A DNA stretch of 64,000 nucleotides, taken from positions 558,001-622,000 of the forward strand of contig NZ_LN831035.1 of NCBI RefSeq assembly GCF_001457655.1, written 5' to 3'. Source of the stretch: Haemophilus influenzae (GTDB taxonomy: Bacteria; Pseudomonadota; Gammaproteobacteria; Enterobacterales; Pasteurellaceae). Under the pieces are notes generated by a model, which made no database searches, had not been told where the DNA came from, and was given only the letters and a program-made list of their open reading frames with translations. Shown here piece after piece: positions 29,299-40,256 of the stretch; position 1 is the stretch's first letter; each line of letters starts with the position of its first letter. The translations under genes were made by a program, and so were the position numbers.

Positions 29299-30636
29299 AT
29301 GAAGAAATATTTTTTAAAGTGCGGTTATTTTTTAGTGTGTTTTTGTTTGCCATTAATCGTTTTTGCTAATCCTAAAACAGATAACGAATGTTTTTTTATT
29401 CGTTTATCGCAAGCACCTTTAGCTCAAACACTGGAGCAATTAGCTTTTCAACAAGATGTGAATTTAGTGATGGGTGAGAGGTTAGAAGGCAATATTTCTT
29501 TGAAATTAAACAATATTGATATGCCACGTTTGCTAAAAATAATCGCAAAAAGTAAGCATCTTACTTTGAATAAAGATGATGGGGTTTATTATTTAAACGG
29601 CAGTCAATCTGGCAAAGGTCAAGTTGCAGGAAATCTTACGACAAATGAACCGCACTTAGTCAGCCACACGGTAAAACTTCATTTTGCTAAAGCCTCTGAA
29701 TTAATGAAATCCTTAACAACAGGAAGTGGATCTTTGCTTTCTTCTGCGGGGAGCATTACCTTTGATGATCGCAGTAATTTGCTGGTTATTCAGGATGAAC
29801 CTCGTTTTGTGCAAAATATCAAAAAACTGATTGCTGAAATGGATAAGCCTATTGAACAGATCGCTATTGAAGCGCGAATTGTGACAATTACGGATGAGAG
29901 TTTGAAAGAACTTGGCGTTCGGTGGGGGATTTTTAATCCAACTGAAAATGCAAGACGAGTTGCGGGCAGCCTTACAGGCAATAGCTTTGAAAATATTGCG
30001 GATAATCTTAATGTAAATTTTGCGACAACGACGACACCTGCTGGCTCTATAGCATTACAAGTCGCGAAAATTAATGGGCGATTGCTTGATTTAGAATTGA
30101 GTGCGTTGGAGCGTGAAAATAATGTAGAAATTATTGCAAGTCCTCGCTTACTCACTACCAATAAGAAAAGTGCGAGCATTAAACAGGGGACAGAAATTCC
30201 TTACATCGTGAGTAATACTCGTAACGATACGCAATCTGTGGAATTTCGTGAGGCAGTACTTGGTTTGGAAGTGACGCCACATATTTCTAAAGATAACAAT
30301 ATCTTACTTGATTTATTGGTAAGTCAAAATTCCCCTGGTTCTCGTGTCGCTTATGGACAAAATGAGGTGGTTTCTATTGATAAGCAAGAAATTAATACTC
30401 AGGTTTTTGCCAAAGATGGGGAAACCATTGTGCTTGGCGGCGTATTTCACGACACAATCACGAAAAGCGAAGATAAAGTGCCATTGCTTGGCGATATACC
30501 CGTTATTAAACGATTATTTAGCAAAGAAAGTGAACGACATCAAAAACGTGAGCTCGTGATTTTCGTCACGCCGCATATTTTAAAAGCAGGAGAAACGTTA
30601 GAGGCGTTGAAACAAAAAAGTGCGGGGAAAAAATAA
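29299..30636 (+). CDS. comE: Competence secretin ComE (PilQ-like)
   Basis: Outer-membrane secretin through which the pilus and incoming DNA pass. The 445-residue precursor has a signal peptide ending near FA (residues 22-24), an N-terminal STN-like domain (QAPLAQTLEQLAFQQDVNLVMGERLEGNISLKL), an N1 domain (VKLHFAKASELMKSL) and the secretin core from about 190 on. The core shows IEARIVTITDESLKELGVRWG, IIASPRLLTTNKKSASI and the signature VVLGG-type block ETIVLGGVF. It is shorter than PilQ of Pseudomonas, which has extra AMIN domains. Confidence 0.94.
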   Translation: MKKYFLKCGYFLVCFCLPLIVFANPKTDNECFFIRLSQAPLAQTLEQLAFQQDVNLVMGERLEGNISLKLNNIDMPRLLKIIAKSKHLTLNKDDGVYYLNGSQSGKGQVAGNLTTNEPHLVSHTVKLHFAKASELMKSLTTGSGSLLSSAGSITFDDRSNLLVIQDEPRFVQNIKKLIAEMDKPIEQIAIEARIVTITDESLKELGVRWGIFNPTENARRVAGSLTGNSFENIADNLNVNFATTTTPAGSIALQVAKINGRLLDLELSALERENNVEIIASPRLLTTNKKSASIKQGTEIPYIVSNTRNDTQSVEFREAVLGLEVTPHISKDNNILLDLLVSQNSPGSRVAYGQNEVVSIDKQEINTQVFAKDGETIVLGGVFHDTITKSEDKVPLLGDIPVIKRLFSKESERHQKRELVIFVTPHILKAGETLEALKQKSAGKK

Positions 30637-30648
30637 CTTTTTTAGACG

Positions 30649-31335
30649 ATGAATTTTTTTAATTTTCGCTGTATCCACTGTCGTGGCAATCTTCATATTG
30701 CAAAAAATGGGCTATGTTCAGGTTGCCAAAAACAAATTAAATCTTTTCCTTATTGCGGTCATTGTGGTGCGGAATTGCAATATTATGCGCAGCATTGTGG
30801 TAATTGTCTTAAACAAGAACCAAGTTGGGATAAGATGGTCATTATTGGGCATTATATTGAACCTCTTTCGATATTGATTCACCGTTTTAAATTTCAAAAT
30901 CAATTTTGGATTGACCGCACTTTAGCTCGGCTTTTATATCTTGCGGTGCGTGATGCTAAACGAACGCATCAACTTAAATTGCCAGAAGCAATCATTCCAG
31001 TGCCTTTATATCATTTTCGTCAGTGGCGACGGGGTTATAATCAGGCAGATTTATTATCTCGGCAATTAAGTCGCTGGCTGGATATTCCTAATTTGAGCAA
31101 TATCGTAAAGCGTGTGAAACACACCTATACTCAACGTGGTTTGAGTGCAAAAGATCGTCGTCAGAATTTAAAAAATGCCTTTTCTCTTGTTGTTTCGAAA
31201 AATGAATTTCCTTATCGCCGTGTTGCGTTGGTGGATGATGTGATTACTACTGGTTCTACACTCAATGAAATCTCAAAATTGTTGCGAAAATTAGGTGTGG
31301 AGGAGATTCAAGTGTGGGGGCTGGCACGAGCTTAA
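30649..31335 (+). CDS. comF: Competence protein ComF (phosphoribosyltransferase-like)
   Basis: Needed in H. influenzae for DNA to cross the inner membrane or be processed. The 228-residue protein has an N-terminal zinc-ribbon rich in cysteines (CIHCRGN, CSGCQ, CGHCGAEL, CGNC) and a C-terminal phosphoribosyltransferase fold with VALVDDVITTGSTL near 195. The catalytic role of the PRTase fold is unknown. Last gene of comA-F; nfuA follows, as gntX-nfuA in E. coli. Confidence 0.93.
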   Translation: MNFFNFRCIHCRGNLHIAKNGLCSGCQKQIKSFPYCGHCGAELQYYAQHCGNCLKQEPSWDKMVIIGHYIEPLSILIHRFKFQNQFWIDRTLARLLYLAVRDAKRTHQLKLPEAIIPVPLYHFRQWRRGYNQADLLSRQLSRWLDIPNLSNIVKRVKHTYTQRGLSAKDRRQNLKNAFSLVVSKNEFPYRRVALVDDVITTGSTLNEISKLLRKLGVEEIQVWGLARA

Positions 31336-31410
31336 TATAAAGCACTGGAAAAAAAAGCGCGATAAGCGTATTATTCCCGATACTTTCTCTCAAGTATTTA
31401 GGACATAATT

Positions 31411-32007
31411 ATGGAACAAGCAACCCAGCAAATCGCTATTTCTGATGCCGCACAAGCGCATTTTCGAAAACTTTTAGACACCCAAGAAGAAGGAACGAAT
31501 ATTCGTATTTTCGTCGTTAATCCGGGTACGCCTAATGCGGAATGTGGCGTATCTTATTGCCCCCCGAATGCCGTGGAAGAAAGCGATATTGAAATGAAAT
31601 ATAATACTTTTTCTGCATTTATTGATGAAGTGAGTTTGCCTTTCTTAGAAGAAGCAGAAATTGATTATGTTACCGAAGAGCTTGGTGCGCAACTGACCTT
31701 AAAAGCACCGAATGCCAAAATGCGTAAGGTGGCTGATGATGCGCCATTGATTGAACGTGTTGAATATGTAATTCAAACTCAAATTAACCCACAGCTTGCA
31801 AATCACGGTGGACGTATAACCTTAATTGAAATTACTGAAGATGGTTACGCAGTTTTACAATTTGGTGGTGGCTGTAACGGTTGTTCAATGGTGGATGTTA
31901 CGTTAAAAGATGGCGTAGAAAAACAACTTGTTAGCTTATTCCCGAATGAATTAAAAGGTGCAAAAGATATAACTGAGCATCAACGTGGCGAACATTCTTA
32001 TTATTAG
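31411..32007 (+). CDS. nfuA: Fe/S biogenesis protein NfuA
   Basis: NfuA carries 4Fe-4S clusters to target proteins under stress. The 198-residue protein has an N-terminal degenerate A-type carrier domain ([16 protein letters not shown]..., [14 protein letters not shown]) and a C-terminal Nfu domain with the cluster-binding CxxC at C155 and C158 in [15 protein letters not shown]. Both domains are complete. It is separated from comF by 75 bases and ends at an inverted-USS terminator. Confidence 0.95.
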   Translation: MEQATQQIAISDAAQAHFRKLLDTQEEGTNIRIFVVNPGTPNAECGVSYCPPNAVEESDIEMKYNTFSAFIDEVSLPFLEEAEIDYVTEELGAQLTLKAPNAKMRKVADDAPLIERVEYVIQTQINPQLANHGGRITLIEITEDGYAVLQFGGGCNGCSMVDVTLKDGVEKQLVSLFPNELKGAKDITEHQRGEHSYY

Positions 32008-32033
32008 TGAGTTATAAAAGAAGATTTATAATG

Positions 32034-32061
32034 ACCGCACTTTTGAAAGTGCGGTTATTTT
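32034..32061 (+). terminator. Inverted-USS terminator after nfuA
   Basis: ACCGCACTTT and AAAGTGCGGT lie back to back with almost no loop and are followed by TATTTTTAT: two uptake cores forming a stem with a U tail. Confidence 0.7.
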
Positions 32062-32073
32062 TATGGAGAAAAA

Positions 32074-32868
32074 ATGAAAATACTTCAACAAGATGATTTT
32101 GGTTATTGGTTGCTTACACAAGGTTCTAATCTGTATTTAGTGAATAATGAATTGCCTTTTGGTATCGCTAAAGATATTGATTTGGAAGGATTACAGGCAA
32201 TGCAAATTGGAGAATGGAAAAATCATCCGTTGTGGCTTGTGGCTGAGCAAGAAAGTGATGAACGAGAATATGTGAGTTTGCGTAACTTGCTTTCACTGCC
32301 AGAGGATGAATTCCATATATTAAGCCGAGGTGTGGAAATTAATCATTTTCTGAAAACCCATAAATTTTGTGGAAAGTGCGGTCATAAAACACAACAAACT
32401 CAAGATGAACTTGCAGTGCAATGTATTCACTGTGGGTATCAAACTTATCCTGTGATTTGCCCATCAATTATTGTTGCGGTTCGTCGTGGTCACGAAATTC
32501 TATTGGCAAATCATAAGCGACATTATAGTCCTAACGGAGGAATATACACGACGCTTGCAGGTTTTGTCGAAGTAGGGGAAACATTTGAACAAGCGGTGCA
32601 GAGAGAGGTTTTTGAAGAAACAGGGATTTCAATAAAAAATCTTCGTTATTTCGGTAGCCAACCTTGGGCATTTCCAAATTCTCAAATGGTCGGTTTTCTG
32701 GCTGATTATGAAAGCGGAGAAATAACATTGCAGGAAAGTGAAATTCATGATGCACAATGGTTTTCTTATGATCAACCCTTGCCAGAATTACCGCCAACGG
32801 GTACTATCGCTCGCAAATTAATTCATGTGACGCTTGAACTTTGTAAAGCGGAACATAAATGCGATTAA
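32074..32868 (+). CDS. nudC: NAD(H) pyrophosphatase / RNA-decapping Nudix hydrolase NudC
   Basis: NudC hydrolyses NADH and removes NAD caps from RNA 5' ends. The 264-residue protein has a four-cysteine zinc motif (FCGKCGH near 99, CIHCGY near 116) and a complete Nudix box GFVEVGETFEQAVQREVFEE. A SQPWAFPNSQMVGF block follows, the SQPWPFPxS signature of the NADH pyrophosphatase subgroup. GGAG precedes the ATG. It is followed by the yjaG-like gene and hup, the same order as in E. coli without hemE/nfi. Confidence 0.95.
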   Translation: MKILQQDDFGYWLLTQGSNLYLVNNELPFGIAKDIDLEGLQAMQIGEWKNHPLWLVAEQESDEREYVSLRNLLSLPEDEFHILSRGVEINHFLKTHKFCGKCGHKTQQTQDELAVQCIHCGYQTYPVICPSIIVAVRRGHEILLANHKRHYSPNGGIYTTLAGFVEVGETFEQAVQREVFEETGISIKNLRYFGSQPWAFPNSQMVGFLADYESGEITLQESEIHDAQWFSYDQPLPELPPTGTIARKLIHVTLELCKAEHKCD

Positions 32869-32903
32869 TAAATATTCCAACTCTTACGAATTAAGGAAAT
32901 AAG

Positions 32904-33494
32904 ATGCGAAATCCGATTCATAAACGCTTAGAAAACTTAGACAGTTGGCAACATCTTACTTTTATGGCTGCTTTATGTGAACGTATGGCACCAAATTTTA
33001 AATTGTTCTGTCAAATGAACGAGCTTAGCGTTGAAACCAAAACGTATCAAAATATTCTCAATTTGGTGTGGGAATATTTAACAATTAAAGATGTCAAAAT
33101 CAACTTTGAAAATCAGTTGGAGAAATTAGAAAGCATTATTCCTGATGTGAATGATTATGATAGTTTTGGTGTTGTGCCAGCGTTAGATGCCTGTCAGGCT
33201 TTAGCTGAAATTTTACACGCCATTATTGCGGGCGAAACCTTAGAAAAAGCGGTGGAAATAAGCCTAATTTCGTTGGGAACAGTAAGGGCATTATTGGAAA
33301 CAGAAACTGGACGAGATTGGTCAGAAAGTAAACTAAAAGAAAATGAAGATATTCAAACAGAACTTGATGTGCAATGGCAAGTTTATCGTTTGCTTAAAGA
33401 ATGTGAAAAACGTGATATTGAATTAATTTTAGCTTTAAAAAATGAAATTCGGACTGAGGGTATATCTAACATTGGTATAGAATTTCATCAATAA
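32904..33494 (+). CDS. DUF416 (YjaG-family) protein
   Basis: A 196-residue soluble, mostly helical protein beginning [31 protein letters not shown], with [18 protein letters not shown] in the middle. This is the YjaG/DUF416 pattern; no function is established. Position just before the HU gene matches yjaG-hupA in enterobacteria, which supports orthology. AAGGAAAT lies before the ATG. No export signal is seen. Confidence 0.85.
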   Translation: MRNPIHKRLENLDSWQHLTFMAALCERMAPNFKLFCQMNELSVETKTYQNILNLVWEYLTIKDVKINFENQLEKLESIIPDVNDYDSFGVVPALDACQALAEILHAIIAGETLEKAVEISLISLGTVRALLETETGRDWSESKLKENEDIQTELDVQWQVYRLLKECEKRDIELILALKNEIRTEGISNIGIEFHQ

Positions 33495-33633
33495 CGTGAG
33501 ATTTGTCACAATTTTTATAAATCATGCTTTTAATTCATCTCAAGTTAGATTATCCTTTGCACAGTTTTTGCGACAAATTCGCAAAGATACTTTTAAAGAA
33601 TCAAACTTTTTATTTAACAGAAGGTACAAATTT

Positions 33634-33906
33634 ATGAACAAAACAGATTTAATTGATGCAATTGCAAACGCTGCAGAGTTAAACAAAAAACAAGCTAAAG
33701 CAGCGTTAGAAGCGACTTTAGATGCAATTACTGCGAGCCTAAAAGAAGGTGAGCCTGTACAATTAATCGGCTTCGGTACATTTAAAGTAAATGAACGTGC
33801 TGCTCGTACTGGTCGTAACCCACAAACTGGTGCTGAAATCCAAATCGCAGCATCTAAAGTGCCAGCATTTGTATCTGGTAAAGCATTAAAAGATGCAATC
33901 AAATAA
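33634..33906 (+). CDS. hup: DNA-binding protein HU
   Basis: Small nucleoid protein that bends DNA as a dimer. The 90-residue sequence [20 protein letters not shown]... includes the beta-arm with the [20 protein letters not shown] signature. I chose the ATG at 33634 because it gives the exact family N-terminus and has AGAAGG upstream; an open in-frame extension back to 33496 is not HU-like. Its position after the yjaG-like gene points to hupA. A terminator follows. Confidence 0.97.
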   Translation: MNKTDLIDAIANAAELNKKQAKAALEATLDAITASLKEGEPVQLIGFGTFKVNERAARTGRNPQTGAEIQIAASKVPAFVSGKALKDAIK

Positions 33907-33926
33907 TTGATAACATCAATGAAATG

Positions 33927-33957
33927 AAGCCCTGTCGATTGCGCAGGGTTTTTTTTA
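33927..33957 (+). terminator. Terminator after hup
   Basis: AAGCCCTG pairs with CAGGGTTT (one G-T) around a 9-base loop, followed by eight or more T. Confidence 0.88.
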
Positions 33958-34018
33958 TTGTGTAAACGCGTGGCAAATGTAAAAACAAACTTAGTAATAG
34001 GATAAATAAGGAAAACTT

Positions 34019-35851
34019 ATGTGTGGTATTGTCGGTGCAGTAGCGCAACGAGATGTAGCGGAAATCTTAATTAATGGTTTACATCGTTTAGAATATCGTG
34101 GTTATGATTCAGCTGGTGTTGCAGTAATCAATAAACAAAATGAATTACAACGTATTCGTTGTTTAGGCAAAGTTAAAGCTTTAGATGAAGCCGTATCAGA
34201 AAAACCATTAATTGGTGGAACGGGAATTGCACATACTCGCTGGGCAACTCACGGCGAACCATCAGAAACTAATGCGCATCCGCATTCATCAGGTACTTTT
34301 GCTGTAGTACATAACGGTATTATTGAAAATCACGAAGAACTTCGCGAATTATTAAAATCTCGTGGTTATGTCTTTTTATCACAAACAGATACTGAAGTGA
34401 TCGCTCACCTCGTTGAATGGGAAATGCGTAGCACGGATTCCCTTTTAGAGGCTGTGCAGAAATCGGTAAAACAACTCACGGGCGCATATGGTATGGTGGT
34501 AATGGACAGCCGTCATCCTGAACATTTAGTGGCAGCTCGTTCTGGTAGTCCACTTGTGATTGGCTTAGGTATCGGTGAAAATTTCTTAGCTTCAGATCAA
34601 CTTGCGCTTTTAAGTGTTACTCGCCGTTTTATCTTTTTAGAAGAAGGAGATATTGCAGAAATTACACGTCGTACAGTTGATATTTATGATACTCACGGTA
34701 ATAAGGCTAAACGTGAAATTCACGAGTCTAATCTTGAAAATGACGCTGCAGAGAAAGGTAAATTCCGTCATTTTATGCAGAAAGAAATTTACGAACAGCC
34801 AACTGCACTTATTAATACAATGGAAGGGCGTATTAATCACGAAAATGTGATTGTTGATTCAATCGGTAATGGTGCAAAAGGCATTTTAGAAAAAGTTGAG
34901 CATATTCAAATTGTTGCTTGTGGTACATCTTATAATGCAGGTATGGTGGCGCGTTATTGGTTTGAATCTTTAGCTGGCGTGAGCTGTGATGTTGAAATTG
35001 CATCAGAATTTCGTTATCGCAAATTTGTTACCCGTCCAAATAGCTTATTGATTACCCTTTCTCAATCTGGCGAAACAGCCGATACTTTAGCTGCACTTCG
35101 TTTAGCGAAAGAAAAGGGCTACATGGCAGCATTAACAATTTGTAATGTTGCTGGCTCTTCGCTCGTACGCGAATCAGATCTTGCATTTATGACTCGTGCT
35201 GGTGTTGAAGTTGGGGTGGCATCGACAAAAGCATTTACGACACAGCTCGCTGCATTATTAATGCTGGTAACGGCACTTGGTAAAGTTAAAGGTCATATTT
35301 CTGTAGAAAAAGAACGTGAAATTATTAAAGCAATGCAATCTTTACCTGCTGAAATTGAAAAAGCGTTAGCCTTTGATAGAGAAATTGAAGCTTTAGCAGA
35401 GGATTTTGCTGAAAAACATCATGCGCTTTTCTTAGGCCGTGGTGCGTTTTATCCAATTGCGGTAGAGGCTTCTTTGAAATTGAAAGAGATTTCTTATATT
35501 CACGCTGAGGCCTATGCGGCAGGAGAATTGAAACACGGGCCATTAGCGTTAATTGATGCTGATATGCCAGTGATTGTCGTTGCACCAAATAATGAATTAT
35601 TAGAAAAAGTAAAATCGAACATTGAGGAAGTGCGAGCTCGTGGTGGTCAATTATACGTATTTGCCGATAAAGAAGCAGGATTTACGCCAAGTGAAGGAAT
35701 GAAAATCATCACGATGCCAAAAGTCAATGATATTGTTGCACCGATTTTTTATACCATTCCAATGCAATTACTTTCTTATTATGTGGCTTTAATTAAAGGC
35801 ACTGATGTAGATCAACCTCGTAACTTAGCAAAATCAGTTACCGTTGAATAA
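34019..35851 (+). CDS. glmS: Glutamine-fructose-6-phosphate aminotransferase
   Basis: Makes glucosamine 6-phosphate, the first step of amino-sugar supply for peptidoglycan and LOS. The 610-residue enzyme has the N-terminal glutaminase domain with nucleophile Cys2 (MCGIVGA) and [11 protein letters not shown]. Two SIS sugar-isomerase domains follow ([39 protein letters not shown]), ending in the conserved [19 protein letters not shown]. The upstream leader is only ~110 bases and I see no glmS ribozyme. Confidence 0.97.
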   Translation: MCGIVGAVAQRDVAEILINGLHRLEYRGYDSAGVAVINKQNELQRIRCLGKVKALDEAVSEKPLIGGTGIAHTRWATHGEPSETNAHPHSSGTFAVVHNGIIENHEELRELLKSRGYVFLSQTDTEVIAHLVEWEMRSTDSLLEAVQKSVKQLTGAYGMVVMDSRHPEHLVAARSGSPLVIGLGIGENFLASDQLALLSVTRRFIFLEEGDIAEITRRTVDIYDTHGNKAKREIHESNLENDAAEKGKFRHFMQKEIYEQPTALINTMEGRINHENVIVDSIGNGAKGILEKVEHIQIVACGTSYNAGMVARYWFESLAGVSCDVEIASEFRYRKFVTRPNSLLITLSQSGETADTLAALRLAKEKGYMAALTICNVAGSSLVRESDLAFMTRAGVEVGVASTKAFTTQLAALLMLVTALGKVKGHISVEKEREIIKAMQSLPAEIEKALAFDREIEALAEDFAEKHHALFLGRGAFYPIAVEASLKLKEISYIHAEAYAAGELKHGPLALIDADMPVIVVAPNNELLEKVKSNIEEVRARGGQLYVFADKEAGFTPSEGMKIITMPKVNDIVAPIFYTIPMQLLSYYVALIKGTDVDQPRNLAKSVTVE

Positions 35852-35876
35852 AGTGCGGTTGATTTTAATGTAATAA

Positions 35877-35908
35877 AAAAAACGGTGAAATTTCACCGTA
35901 TTTTTTTA
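35877..35908. terminator. Bidirectional terminator between glmS and dsbB
   Basis: Perfect palindrome ACGGTGAAATTTCACCGT flanked by an A run and a T run; it serves convergent glmS and dsbB and touches the dsbB stop codon. Confidence 0.88.
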
Positions 35909-36439
35909 GTTAAATAATCTTCTTTGTTTCCGTGTTTTAATCACTTGTGCGATTAACAATAATGTGAGAATAACCACATATAGTGAAAAAATAACCACTA
36001 GCCATTGCACCATCGTTAAACCAAATAATGACCATTGGCTTTCATTACAAGAGCCAGTTGGGTTAAATATAAATGGAAACCATTGATGAAATGGTAAAGT
36101 CTCGGGAAAATTTGGAATAAACTCACATTGTTTCCAAGGAGCTGGATTCATTTGCAAATCAAGATGACGAAATGAAATCAATAAGCCCTTAATACTGCTG
36201 AATAAACCTAAAGCCAAGGCGATTAATCGAAGTATGAAAGCAAGAGGTTGAAGTAATGCAATAATGCCCGCTACAAATAAGCCAATCATTGCTAAACGTT
36301 CATAAACACAGAGCACACAAGGTTGTAAGCCCATTCCATATTGGAAGTAAAGTGCGGTGGATTCTAAGGCTAAACTTGAAAAAGCCAATAAAAACCACAC
36401 AAAACGTTTTTCGGAAAATTGTTTTAATAGCGCGAGCAT
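35906..36439 (-). CDS. dsbB: Disulfide bond oxidoreductase DsbB
   Basis: Inner-membrane quinone reductase that re-oxidises periplasmic DsbA. The 177-residue protein has four membrane helices, the first cysteine pair C41-C44 (QPCVLCVYER) in the first periplasmic loop and the second pair C105/C131 in the second loop (WKQCEF, TGSCNES). It starts nine bases after the nhaB stop, so it is probably co-transcribed with nhaB, the nhaB-dsbB order known in enterobacteria. Confidence 0.96.
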   Translation of the reverse strand: MLALLKQFSEKRFVWFLLAFSSLALESTALYFQYGMGLQPCVLCVYERLAMIGLFVAGIIALLQPLAFILRLIALALGLFSSIKGLLISFRHLDLQMNPAPWKQCEFIPNFPETLPFHQWFPFIFNPTGSCNESQWSLFGLTMVQWLVVIFSLYVVILTLLLIAQVIKTRKQRRLFN

Positions 36440-36448
36440 TTTTTCTCC

Positions 36449-37993
36449 TTAAATTGGCAAAATTAAACCTAAACTTGCTAACCAAATTGTGGCAGCTGGT
36501 AAAATAAATTCAATAGCCAGTAAACCAATGATTGAAAGTACAATCGTGTAAGGTAAAGCCATATAAACCATTCTGCCATAAGAAAGGCGAATTAATGGCG
36601 AAATTGATGAAGTCAATAAGAATAAGAAAGCAGCTTGCCCATTTGGTGTTGCAACTGATGGTAAGTTTGTACCTGTATTAATGGCAACAGAAAGCAATTC
36701 AAATTGATGCGGTGCAATTACTCCATTTGTCAGTGCAGCTTTAGCTTCATTAATATAAACCGTTGCAACAAATACATTATCAGAAATAGAAGAAAGCAAG
36801 CCATTAAACAAATAGAATAAAGCAAGTTGTGTATTTTCTTCCGCAGAAAGAACGAAGTGAATAATTGGTGAAAAAAGTTTTTGATCAATAATTACTGCAA
36901 CAACAGAAAAGAATACAACGAGCAATGCAGTAAAGGGTAAAGATTCCTGAAAGGCTTTACCGATAGTATGTTCATCCGTCACACCAGTGAAAGACGTAGC
37001 AAAAATGATGATACTTAAACCAATTAAACCGACTGCGGCAAGATGGAATGCTAATCCAAGAATTAACCAAATTGCGATTAACGCTTGCATACCTAATTTA
37101 ATTTTATCTTGTTTAGACATTTTTTCTGAATTAGTGCGATCTAAGTCTGATAAGACTTTCCACACTTCGTCTGGTAATTTCTCGCCATAACCAAATAATT
37201 TGAATTTTTCGACCAAGAAACAAGTGAGTAATCCGCAGATAAACACAGGAATAGTCACGGGTGCCATACGGAGGAAAAATTCCATAAAGTTCCATTTTGC
37301 TTGTTCTGCAATAATTAAGTTTTGTGGTTCTCCAACAACGGTCATTACACCACCGAGTGCAGTTCCTACACCCGCATGCATCATTAAACTACGTAAGAAT
37401 GCACGGAATTTTTCTAAGATTTCGTGCTGTTGTTCAATAATTTTTCTATCGTCTGAAATATCAACCGCATCAATTAAATTATTGCCTGATGCAACTTTGT
37501 GATACACACCATAAAATCCCATTGCGACACTAATGATAACAGCAACAACCGTTAAAGCATCGAGAAAAGCCGATAAAAAAGCAGCACTAAAACAAAAGGC
37601 AATAGAAAGTGCAATTTTAGAACGAATTTTGACAAGTAATTTAGTAAATACATAAAGCAGTAATTGTTTCATAAAGAAAATACCTGCCACCATAAATATC
37701 AGTAGCAAGATCACTTCAAAGTTTGCCATAATTTCTGCTTTGACGTGTTTGGCATTTGTCATTCCAATAATAATAGCTTCAATTGCTAATAGACCACCTG
37801 GTTGAAGAGGGTAGCATTTTAATGCCATTGCCAATGTGAAAATAAATTCTGCAACCAGTAACCAACCCGCAATAAAAGGACTAATAAAAAAGAAAACAAT
37901 TGGATTTATAATAAGAAAAACTACAATGGCAAGTTTGTACCATTCTGGACTTGCCCCAAGAAAGTTTTTCATAAAAGCCTGAATGTTTGTCAT
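36449..37993 (-). CDS. nhaB: Na+/H+ antiporter NhaB
   Basis: Exchanges Na+ for H+ across the inner membrane for sodium and pH homeostasis. The 514-residue protein has a dozen hydrophobic segments and blocks typical of NhaB, such as [19 protein letters not shown] at the N-terminus, [17 protein letters not shown] and [20 protein letters not shown] chose the ATG at 37993, which has GGAG six bases upstream. It is divergent from fadR, as in E. coli. Confidence 0.96.
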   Translation of the reverse strand: MTNIQAFMKNFLGASPEWYKLAIVVFLIINPIVFFFISPFIAGWLLVAEFIFTLAMALKCYPLQPGGLLAIEAIIIGMTNAKHVKAEIMANFEVILLLIFMVAGIFFMKQLLLYVFTKLLVKIRSKIALSIAFCFSAAFLSAFLDALTVVAVIISVAMGFYGVYHKVASGNNLIDAVDISDDRKIIEQQHEILEKFRAFLRSLMMHAGVGTALGGVMTVVGEPQNLIIAEQAKWNFMEFFLRMAPVTIPVFICGLLTCFLVEKFKLFGYGEKLPDEVWKVLSDLDRTNSEKMSKQDKIKLGMQALIAIWLILGLAFHLAAVGLIGLSIIIFATSFTGVTDEHTIGKAFQESLPFTALLVVFFSVVAVIIDQKLFSPIIHFVLSAEENTQLALFYLFNGLLSSISDNVFVATVYINEAKAALTNGVIAPHQFELLSVAINTGTNLPSVATPNGQAAFLFLLTSSISPLIRLSYGRMVYMALPYTIVLSIIGLLAIEFILPAATIWLASLGLILPI

Positions 37994-38117
37994 AGTGAAC
38001 TCCATTATTTTTATCACGCGAACATTGTAATATATCCCCCTTTAAAGGATAATAAAAACCAAGTAATTTTTTTATAAAATTGCATTTTTTTTGATTTTTA
38101 TCTGATTTTTAATTGTA

Positions 38118-38843
38118 ATGCAAAACAATAACGACATTTTAAAAGCCCAAAGTCCAGCAGCTTTAGCAGAGGAATATATTGTAAAGAGTATTTGGCAAGA
38201 TGTTTTTCCTTCGGGCAGTAATTTGCCATCAGAACGTGATTTAGCCGATAAGATTGGTGTAACTCGCACCACCCTACGTGAAGTTTTACAACGTTTGGCT
38301 CGTGATGGTTGGCTAACAATTCAGCACGGCAAACCCACCAAAGTAAATAATATTTGGGATGCTGCAGGGCCGAATATTATTGAAACCCTAATTGCTTTGG
38401 ATATGCAGTCCGCGCCCTTAATTATTGATAATATGCTCTCTTTACGTAGTAAAATGTCGGAATCTTACATTTATGAAGCAGTAAAAAATTCCCCTCAAAA
38501 ATCAACCGCACTTTTTGCTGAATTAGAGCAATTACAAAACACAGCACAAGATTACACAGAATTTGATTACCAATTATTTCGTCAATTTACTGTTGTTGCC
38601 AACAAACCCTTTTATCGTTTAATTTTCAATAGTTTAAAAGGCGTTTATCAGCGAATAGGGTTGTTATTTTTTAAAGAAAAAAAACACCGTGAATTAACAA
38701 AGCAATTTTATTTAGAAATGCAACAAATTTGTCTTGAGGGAAATGCAGATGCAGTAGTGGATTGCATCCGTAAACATAATTTACGTTCTTCAACCTATTG
38801 GAAAGCCATTTTAGAACGATTGCCACAAAATTTATCAGATTAA
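38118..38843 (+). CDS. fadR: Fatty acid metabolism regulator FadR
   Basis: GntR-family transcription factor that responds to long-chain acyl-CoA. The 241-residue protein has an N-terminal winged helix (FPSGSNLPSERDLADKIGVTRTTLREVLQRLARDGWL) and a helical acyl-CoA binding domain. H. influenzae does not have a full beta-oxidation set as far as I recall, so control of unsaturated fatty acid synthesis or of the P1/FadL porin may be its main job. Both fadR and the fadL-type ompP1 lie in this window, 24 kb apart. Confidence 0.95.
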   Translation: MQNNNDILKAQSPAALAEEYIVKSIWQDVFPSGSNLPSERDLADKIGVTRTTLREVLQRLARDGWLTIQHGKPTKVNNIWDAAGPNIIETLIALDMQSAPLIIDNMLSLRSKMSESYIYEAVKNSPQKSTALFAELEQLQNTAQDYTEFDYQLFRQFTVVANKPFYRLIFNSLKGVYQRIGLLFFKEKKHRELTKQFYLEMQQICLEGNADAVVDCIRKHNLRSSTYWKAILERLPQNLSD

Positions 38844-38888
38844 TACTGGAAGCGAATTTAAGAAAAAAACATAAAACTTTTCTTATAA

Positions 38889-40256
38889 TTACAAAATCAT
38901 TTTCACCAATTTATCTGCTTTAATTCGTGCAAATTTTTTCAAAAGTTTTTGCACTGGTTCTGGGTATTGATTCAATTCTTCTAATTCAGAGTAATGTTTT
39001 AATACTTTTGTATGTTGGCGAATTTGGTTTTGCTCTTTTTCCACTTGGGCTAAAAGCTGTTGTTGTGGATCGTAAATTAATAAGCCATTTTCTGCATCCA
39101 AACGCCATGCTCGAGGGTTAAGATTATTGCCCGTCAATAAAATATAACGGTCATCTACCCACACACCTTTTAAGTGGTAGGTATTATCGCCATCACGCCA
39201 TAAACGCACCACAAGCTGACCATTTTCAATTTGAGTCTCAAATTTTTCACAGAAACGGCGAAGATTACTTTCATAAAGATAAGGTAATGCCCCCGCCATT
39301 TTGAATGGTTGTTCTGGTGGAATGTAAAAATCGTTTGCGACTTTATCGCCAACAATAATTTCTACTTGTTTACCGCTTTCCAATAATGTTGCTATTTTAT
39401 GTTGCAATGTGCGTGGGAAATTAAAATATGGCGTACAAATCACCAATTTTTCTTGTACTTGTAAGAATAAATCTTCAATTACTTGATTTAATTCGTTGCC
39501 CGATGCGCCTAAGCCAAACAGTGGCGATACGCTTAAAACATTCGGTAATTTCACCGCACTTTTTAATGAATATTCTCCATTTTGAGCAAGGTCTTTACGA
39601 TAAGCTCGAATATTACCGCGGATCTCTTTAGTACGAGGGCGGTTGGTCACATCAAGTGGATAAACTGCACTGAAATCTAACAAGTAATCATTGATGAAAT
39701 TTACCATTGAATCAGCTAATTCGGCATGAGTGATTTTTTGATAGCGGTCGTAACGATATTTTTCAAATTGATGAAGATAGACATTATTAATACTTGCACC
39801 GCTATAAAGCACCGTATCATCAAATACAAAGCCTTTGACATGCAATACACCAAAAACTTCTCGCGTATTAATTGGCACGCCAAAGAACATATTCGGATCA
39901 TCAGGTAACTGATAAGTTTGGCGTTGCTCGCAATACCAGTCTGCATTAGTGGCAGATTTTTCCGCCCCTAATAAATTGCGTTGTGCACGATGCCAATCTA
40001 TGAGAATTTTTACATCCAAGTGTGGATTTTCTTGCTTCACGCGATAAATTTCATCGAGAATTTCCTGTCCCGCTTCGTCTTTTTGCCAATAAAGTGCGGT
40101 GACATAAATACGTTTTTTTGCGTTTCTGATTAATTCAATAATTTGAGTTTTAAATTCAGCCGAGCTACCCAAAAATTCAATTTGCTCAGCTTGCAAAGCA
40201 AGGAATGGCAAATTATTTAAATTTTGTTCAGCTCGTTTGGTTTTATTGATTAACAT
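38889..40256 (-). CDS. pssA: Phosphatidylserine synthase
   Basis: Makes phosphatidylserine from CDP-diacylglycerol and serine, feeding phosphatidylethanolamine synthesis. The 455-residue enzyme is the PLD-superfamily (Gram-negative) type, with two HKD motifs: HVKGFVFDD near 149 and YHLKGVWVDD near 361, followed by GNNLNPRAW. No membrane span is expected, since this type associates peripherally with ribosomes and membrane. Length equals the enterobacterial enzyme. Confidence 0.95.
   Translation of the reverse strand: MLINKTKRAEQNLNNLPFLALQAEQIEFLGSSAEFKTQIIELIRNAKKRIYVTALYWQKDEAGQEILDEIYRVKQENPHLDVKILIDWHRAQRNLLGAEKSATNADWYCEQRQTYQLPDDPNMFFGVPINTREVFGVLHVKGFVFDDTVLYSGASINNVYLHQFEKYRYDRYQKITHAELADSMVNFINDYLLDFSAVYPLDVTNRPRTKEIRGNIRAYRKDLAQNGEYSLKSAVKLPNVLSVSPLFGLGASGNELNQVIEDLFLQVQEKLVICTPYFNFPRTLQHKIATLLESGKQVEIIVGDKVANDFYIPPEQPFKMAGALPYLYESNLRRFCEKFETQIENGQLVVRLWRDGDNTYHLKGVWVDDRYILLTGNNLNPRAWRLDAENGLLIYDPQQQLLAQVEKEQNQIRQHTKVLKHYSELEELNQYPEPVQKLLKKFARIKADKLVKMIL

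Noticed and set aside
33496..33633. Upstream extension of hup
   Set aside because: The added residues are not HU-like; the internal ATG at 33634 has an RBS and the exact family N-terminus.
33908..34018. glmS ribozyme in the glmS leader
   Set aside because: Only ~110 bases including the hup terminator; none of the ribozyme core is visible, and the element is mainly in Gram-positives.
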